Origin: DATAAM01 sp036260075
Lineage (GTDB): Bacteria; Actinomycetota; Acidimicrobiia; Acidimicrobiales; JAHWLA01
DNA length: 8,295 bases
Direction: 5' to 3'
Assembly: GCA_036260075.1 (NCBI GenBank)
Contig: DATAAM010000115.1
Span: forward strand, 1-8,295
The notes below the pieces were generated by a model. That model searched no databases. It was not told the origin of the DNA and saw only the letters and a program-made list of their open reading frames with translations. The stretch's first letter is position 1, and the number at the start of each line of letters is the position of its first letter. A program made the translations under genes and the position numbers. Positions 5,814 through 8,295 of the stretch are shown piece by piece.

Positions 5814-6686
5814 ATGCACGACGAGCACCTCGCCCTGCTGACGGTCCATGCCCATCCCGACGACGAGTCGTCCAAGGGGGCGGGCACGGTGGCGAAGTAC
5901 AAGGCGATGGGGGTGCGCACCGTGCTCGTGTGCTGCACCGGCGGCGAGGAGGGCGACATCCTCAACCCGGCCATGGATCGGCCGGACGTGCGGGAGCGCC
6001 TGCCCGAGGTGCGCCAAGAGGAGCTGGCCCGGGCGGCGGAGGTCATCGGCTACGACGAGGTCGTCATGCTCGGCTACCGCGACTCCGGCATGCCGGGCAC
6101 ACCGGCCAACGAACACCCGGACTGCTTCGCCTGTGCCCCGGAGGACGAGGCGGTGGGGCGGCTGGTGGCGGCGATCAGGCGCGCCCGGCCCCAGGTGATC
6201 GTGACCTACGGCGACGAGCAGGCGTTCTACCCGCACCCCGACCACCTGCGGGTGCACGACATCTCCGTGAAGGCGTTCGACGCCGCGGGCGATCCCGAGC
6301 GCTTCCCCGAGGCGGGCGACCCCTGGCAGCCGCTGAAGCTGTACTACACGCTGTGGTCGATGGCCCGGATCCGCCAGATGCACGCCAAGTTCAAGGAGCT
6401 CGGCCTCGAGTCGCCCTTCGACGAGAAGTGGCTGTCTCGCCCCGACCAAGATCACCGCATCACCACGAAGGTCGACATCTCGGAGTACGCCGACGTGCGG
6501 CGGGAGGCGCTGCTGGCCCACGCCACCCAGATCGATCCCCAGTCGCCCTTCTGGTTCGGGCTGCCCCCCGAGGTGATGCGGGAGATCCATCCCTTCGACG
6601 ACTACCACCTGGCTCGCAGCCTGGTCCCCACCGAGCCGCCCGAGGACGACCTGTTCGCGGGCGTCCGCGATCCCGTCAGCCGCTAG
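5814..6686 (+). CDS. mca: Mycothiol S-conjugate amidase (Mca), PIG-L/LmbE family zinc hydrolase
   Basis: This 290-residue protein matches the PIG-L/LmbE deacetylase fold at the length usual for Mca. Mca cleaves the amide bond of mycothiol S-conjugates in the cytoplasm, releasing a mercapturic acid for export and GlcN-Ins for reuse, so it serves detoxification. The zinc site is visible: HAHPDDESSKG, with H14 and D17 as ligands and D16 as catalytic base by comparison with MshB, and the third ligand H144 in YPHPDH (139-144). TGGEEGDILNPAMDRP (42-57), EAGDPWQPLKLYY and LLAHATQIDPQSPFWF are stretches I associate with Mca more than with the paralogue MshB. The ending EDDLFAGV is also Mca-like. MshB is the main alternative. 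Its presence implies that the host makes mycothiol. I do not see greA next to it, as known near mca in mycobacteria. Confidence 0.92.
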   Translation: MHDEHLALLTVHAHPDDESSKGAGTVAKYKAMGVRTVLVCCTGGEEGDILNPAMDRPDVRERLPEVRQEELARAAEVIGYDEVVMLGYRDSGMPGTPANEHPDCFACAPEDEAVGRLVAAIRRARPQVIVTYGDEQAFYPHPDHLRVHDISVKAFDAAGDPERFPEAGDPWQPLKLYYTLWSMARIRQMHAKFKELGLESPFDEKWLSRPDQDHRITTKVDISEYADVRREALLAHATQIDPQSPFWFGLPPEVMREIHPFDDYHLARSLVPTEPPEDDLFAGVRDPVSR

Positions 6687-6689
6687 AGT
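6684..6689 (+). promoter_or_regulatory. -10 box (TAGAGT) for the SCP-2 gene, overlapping the mca stop codon
   Basis: TAGAGT begins with the mca stop codon TAG (6684-6686). A start about seven bases downstream would give a leader of roughly 30 bases ending in the AGGGGG ribosome site. No clear -35 was found, so this is a likely, not certain, promoter. Confidence 0.4.
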
Positions 6690-6712
6690 CCGGCCGTCCG
6701 GCTACCGACCTC

Positions 6713-6718
6713 AGGGGG
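6713..6718 (+). promoter_or_regulatory. Ribosome binding site AGGGGG for the SCP-2 gene
   Basis: AGGGGG lies 8 bases before ATG 6727. It is one of the few clear Shine-Dalgarno sites in the window and fixes this start. Confidence 0.8.
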
Positions 6719-6726
6719 ACGCACCC

Positions 6727-7113
6727 ATGCCCAAGTGGCTCACGCAGGAATGGCTCGACGAGACGCGGAAGCTGGCGGAGAGCCAGCCGGAGCGGCCGGG
6801 CGCCTCCGCACGCATGCAGTACGTCATCACCGGCACGCCCGAGGGCGACGTGAAGTACTACTGGGTCCTCGAGAACGGGAAGCTGCTGGAGAGCAAGCTG
6901 GGGGAGATGCCCGACCCCGAGGTCACGCTCACCACAACGTACGAAGACGCCATGAAGATCCAGAAGGGCGAGCTCGACGCCAACGCCGCCTTCATGCAGG
7001 GCCGCATCAAGGTCACCGGCAACATGGCGAAGCTCATGTCGCTGCTCCCGCTCACCAACTCGCCGGAGTACAAGCAGCTCCAGACAGAGGTCCAGGCGGT
7101 CACCGAGTACTGA
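6727..7113 (+). CDS. SCP-2 sterol-transfer-domain protein
   Basis: This 128-residue protein consists of a single SCP-2-like domain, a small alpha/beta fold that binds lipids or acyl-CoAs in a hydrophobic tunnel. The recognisable part is the second half: DPEVTLTTTYEDAMKIQKGELDANAAFMQGRIKVTGNMAKLMSLLP, reported here only as a family pattern, with the hallmark order of strand, helix 'AM.I..GELDA..AFM.GRIKV.GN' and helix 'M.L..LLP'. The N-terminus (PKWLTQEWLDETRKLAE) is a helix typical of stand-alone actinobacterial members. No signal peptide or membrane helix is present, so it should be cytoplasmic. Lower use of rare all-GC codons and more Lys than its neighbours are visible, suggesting a well-expressed small protein. 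The ligand is unknown. Confidence 0.93.
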   Translation: MPKWLTQEWLDETRKLAESQPERPGASARMQYVITGTPEGDVKYYWVLENGKLLESKLGEMPDPEVTLTTTYEDAMKIQKGELDANAAFMQGRIKVTGNMAKLMSLLPLTNSPEYKQLQTEVQAVTEY

Positions 7114-7121
7114 CAGGCCTG

Positions 7122-7148
7122 TGCGCGCCGTGCCTCAGCCGGCGCGCA
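7122..7148. terminator. Strong hairpin at the convergence of the SCP-2 and YdjC-like genes
   Basis: A perfect 9-bp GC-rich stem (TGCGCGCCG 7122-7130 with CGGCGCGCA 7140-7148) encloses a 9-base loop. It starts nine bases after the SCP-2 stop and runs into the last codons of the minus-strand deacetylase-like gene, whose TGA lies in the loop. No T-run. It probably ends transcription from the plus strand and could act in both directions. Confidence 0.55.
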
Positions 7149-7968
7149 TCGCCTCTCGCAGCCGGCGGTAGCCGACCAGTGTGACGCCGACGCGCTCCAG
7201 CAGGGCCCGGAACGAGTGGTCGGTGCACAGGAACTCGTAGTCGTCCACCCGATCGGCCCATTCGGGAGCGAACGCCCGCAGCTCCGAGGTGTCGCGGGCC
7301 GGGTGGAGGTAGACCTCGGTGAGGCCGGGCCTGAGATCGCCCAACGCCTTCTCGACGGCGCGGCGCGAGCCGATGCCGGGCACCCGCACGAAGTGGTCGG
7401 GGAACAGCACGCCCGCCTCCTCGGCCAGCCCGCGGAAGGGGAACCCGATGGCGCGCTCGGTCGACCCGCCCGAGAGGCGGATCGGCAGGCGGAACTCCAC
7501 GGCCAGGTCGAGGTAGATGTCGAAGAACTCCGGCCGCAGCTGGAGCGCGCCCATGTGCGAGTCGAGGTGGCTCACGTCGAAGCCCCAGTAGATGGCGCGC
7601 TCGATCTGGGCCCGCAGCTCCCGTCGCACCTCGTCGAGGTCGGCGTGGTCCCACACGTCCTCGAGCGTGCGCGGGAACCCGCCGTCGCCGTCGAGGAGCG
7701 ACGGTGCGTGCGTGATCGGCCCCCAGCGGTAGAGGTCGTATTCGGCGTTGAGCGTGAGGTGCACCCCGACGTCCTCGCCTCGATAGCGCGCGGCAGCCTC
7801 TCGTGCCCACGGGCACGGCACCATGAGGCTTGCGCTGGTGGCCACGCCCTCGCGCAAGGCGTCGTAGATGCCGAGGTTGGCGGCGTGGCTGGACCCGAGG
7901 TCGTCGCAGTTGACGATCAGCAGCTTGGCGTCGGGCGGGTACCCCAGCTGCTCAGCCAGCGTCGGCAT
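7135..7968 (-). CDS. YdjC/ChbG-family carbohydrate deacetylase-like protein
   Basis: This 277-residue protein belongs to the YdjC/ChbG family, metal-dependent deacetylases with a TIM-barrel-like fold that act on N-acetylated sugars such as chitooligosaccharides. Likely metal ligands are visible: the DD of IVNCDDLG (D22-D23), H70 in VGVHLTLN, and H138 in SHLDSHMGAL. Other family features are the early helix AANLGIYDALREGVATSASLMV and the C-terminal EVYLHPA. It is slightly longer than E. coli ChbG. No signal peptide is seen (residues 1-14 are polar), so it should be cytoplasmic. The start ATG 7968 is chosen because TACGGT lies 8 bases upstream and no ribosome site is present. It follows the nuclease gene by 40 bases on the same strand and may be transcribed separately. 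The actual substrate cannot be told. Confidence 0.91.
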   Translation of the reverse strand: MPTLAEQLGYPPDAKLLIVNCDDLGSSHAANLGIYDALREGVATSASLMVPCPWAREAAARYRGEDVGVHLTLNAEYDLYRWGPITHAPSLLDGDGGFPRTLEDVWDHADLDEVRRELRAQIERAIYWGFDVSHLDSHMGALQLRPEFFDIYLDLAVEFRLPIRLSGGSTERAIGFPFRGLAEEAGVLFPDHFVRVPGIGSRRAVEKALGDLRPGLTEVYLHPARDTSELRAFAPEWADRVDDYEFLCTDHSFRALLERVGVTLVGYRRLREAMRAG

Positions 7969-7974
7969 GAGCGG

Positions 7975-8011
7975 TGACCGTAGCCGGGGCCGCCACCTGG
8001 TCTCACGGTCA
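7975..8011. repeat. Inverted repeat TGACCGT ... ACGGTCA in the nuclease-deacetylase gap
   Basis: A perfect 7-base inverted repeat has arms at 7975-7981 and 8005-8011, with a 23-base spacer. One arm covers most of the TACGGT -10 box of the YdjC-like gene; the other covers the stop codon of the nuclease gene. It may be an operator, a weak hairpin or chance. Confidence 0.35.
7977..7982 (-). promoter_or_regulatory. -10 box (TACGGT) for the YdjC-like gene
   Basis: On the minus strand TACGGT ends eight bases before ATG 7968. This is the same hexamer as for the thioesterase gene. It lies in one arm of the inverted repeat 7975-8011. There is no Shine-Dalgarno, which fits a leaderless or near-leaderless transcript. 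Confidence 0.45.
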
Positions 8012-8295
8012 GCAGGCCGACCACAGGCCCCGCCCCGCGGCGCGTGCCTCGGCCGCCGCCGCGACGAACTCGGGGGCGTGGGCCACGTTCGGCGGGTAGG
8101 TCAGCACCGACGCGTACCCGTCCTGGACGAGGCGCAGGTTGACGAAGGTGTCGTCGTCGGCCCGGTAGACGTACGCGAGCACGCGCCCGTACTGGTCGCG
8201 CAGCTCGACATCCCCGACCAAGCGCACGGCTGTGCCCGGCGGCACGAGCGACGTGGTGTACGCGGACGCCTCCTTGCCGAAGCACTGCACCGGGC
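8009..8295 (-). CDS. Thermonuclease (SNase/TNase-like) homologue, C-terminal part only
   Basis: The frame is open to the window edge, so the N-terminus lies beyond position 8295. About 95 residues are visible. They match the C-terminal half of staphylococcal nuclease: PVQCFGKEAS (like VECYGKEAS), a strand AVRLVGDVELRDQYGRVLAYVY whose YGR arginine corresponds to catalytic Arg87, then FVNLRLVQDGYASVLTYPPN and a helix with EARAAGRGLWSAC (like KKEKLNIWSE). The fold is an OB barrel that cleaves DNA and RNA in a Ca2+-dependent way, usually secreted or membrane-anchored. The equivalents of Arg35 and Glu43, and any signal peptide, are outside the window, so activity and location cannot be judged. The GTG at 8290 is not a sensible start because it would remove half the fold. 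Confidence 0.88.
   Translation of the reverse strand, partial: PVQCFGKEASAYTTSLVPPGTAVRLVGDVELRDQYGRVLAYVYRADDDTFVNLRLVQDGYASVLTYPPNVAHAPEFVAAAAEARAAGRGLWSAC

Noticed and set aside
5712..5841. Possible 5-base deletion in a third PGKAD repeat shifting the frame of the membrane protein
   Set aside because: The truncated copy (CCAGGCCGAC) would read PGKADAAGTAAEARR if AAGGC were restored. However, that frame would run through both hairpins and the mca promoter, while the present stop lies directly before the hairpins. It could only be tested with relatives' sequences.
4797..6608. Minus-strand open frame of about 600 codons across the membrane-protein and mca genes
   Set aside because: It runs across several plus-strand genes and their intergenic hairpins, and shows no domain. 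It is a GC-driven shadow.
7113..7122. 10-base palindrome ACAGGCCTGT right after the SCP-2 gene
   Set aside because: With no loop it cannot make a good hairpin. The adjacent 9-bp stem at 7122-7148 is a better terminator, and a short palindrome of this kind is easily met by chance.
1..8295. Search for tRNA, rRNA, CRISPR array, insertion sequence, phage or defence genes
   Set aside because: No tRNA-like fold, regularly spaced repeats, transposase, integrase or known defence domain was seen. The window reads as ordinary core-type actinobacterial chromosome.

Overview
The window is about 70-75% GC chromosomal DNA with densely packed genes on both strands. The best organism guess is an actinobacterium. 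A gene for mycothiol S-conjugate amidase (Mca) is present, and mycothiol is essentially an actinobacterial thiol. GTG starts are common, and several genes seem to be transcribed without a leader from TANNNT -10 boxes, a habit typical of Actinobacteria. A deep-branching class such as Acidimicrobiia is possible, but the sequence alone does not settle this.

Layout. Positions 1-222 (+) hold the end of an SRPBCC/START-like protein. After a 133-base gap containing one possible 32-codon reading frame comes a cytoplasmic hybrid histidine kinase (356-1888, +; receiver, GAF, HisKA, HATPase). It converges on a two-gene minus-strand operon: a double-hotdog acyl-CoA thioesterase-like gene (3660-2863) followed, with a 4-base GTGA overlap, by corA (2866-1910). 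Divergent from the thioesterase, with only 24 bases between the start codons, is an iron-sulfur, TRAM-domain RNA m5U methyltransferase (3685-4881, +). Next on the plus strand are an unrecognised single-pass membrane protein with a long disordered tail (4905-5741), mca (5814-6686) and an SCP-2 sterol-carrier-like protein (6727-7113). From the right, on the minus strand, come the C-terminal part of a thermonuclease (SNase) homologue (8295-8009) and a YdjC/ChbG-like carbohydrate deacetylase (7968-7135).

How the genes work together. This is mainly a housekeeping neighbourhood (RNA modification, Mg2+ uptake, thiol detoxification, lipid-linked enzymes) and not one pathway. I see no mobile element, CRISPR array, tRNA, rRNA or defence cassette. 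The most interesting content is regulatory architecture. Five of the starts sit 6-8 bases downstream of a TANNNT box with no Shine-Dalgarno sequence. Two of these boxes, on opposite strands, share the same TA dinucleotide between the thioesterase and the methyltransferase. Both convergent gene pairs meet over a compact GC-rich hairpin. The one clear unknown protein is the 278-residue product at 4905-5741.
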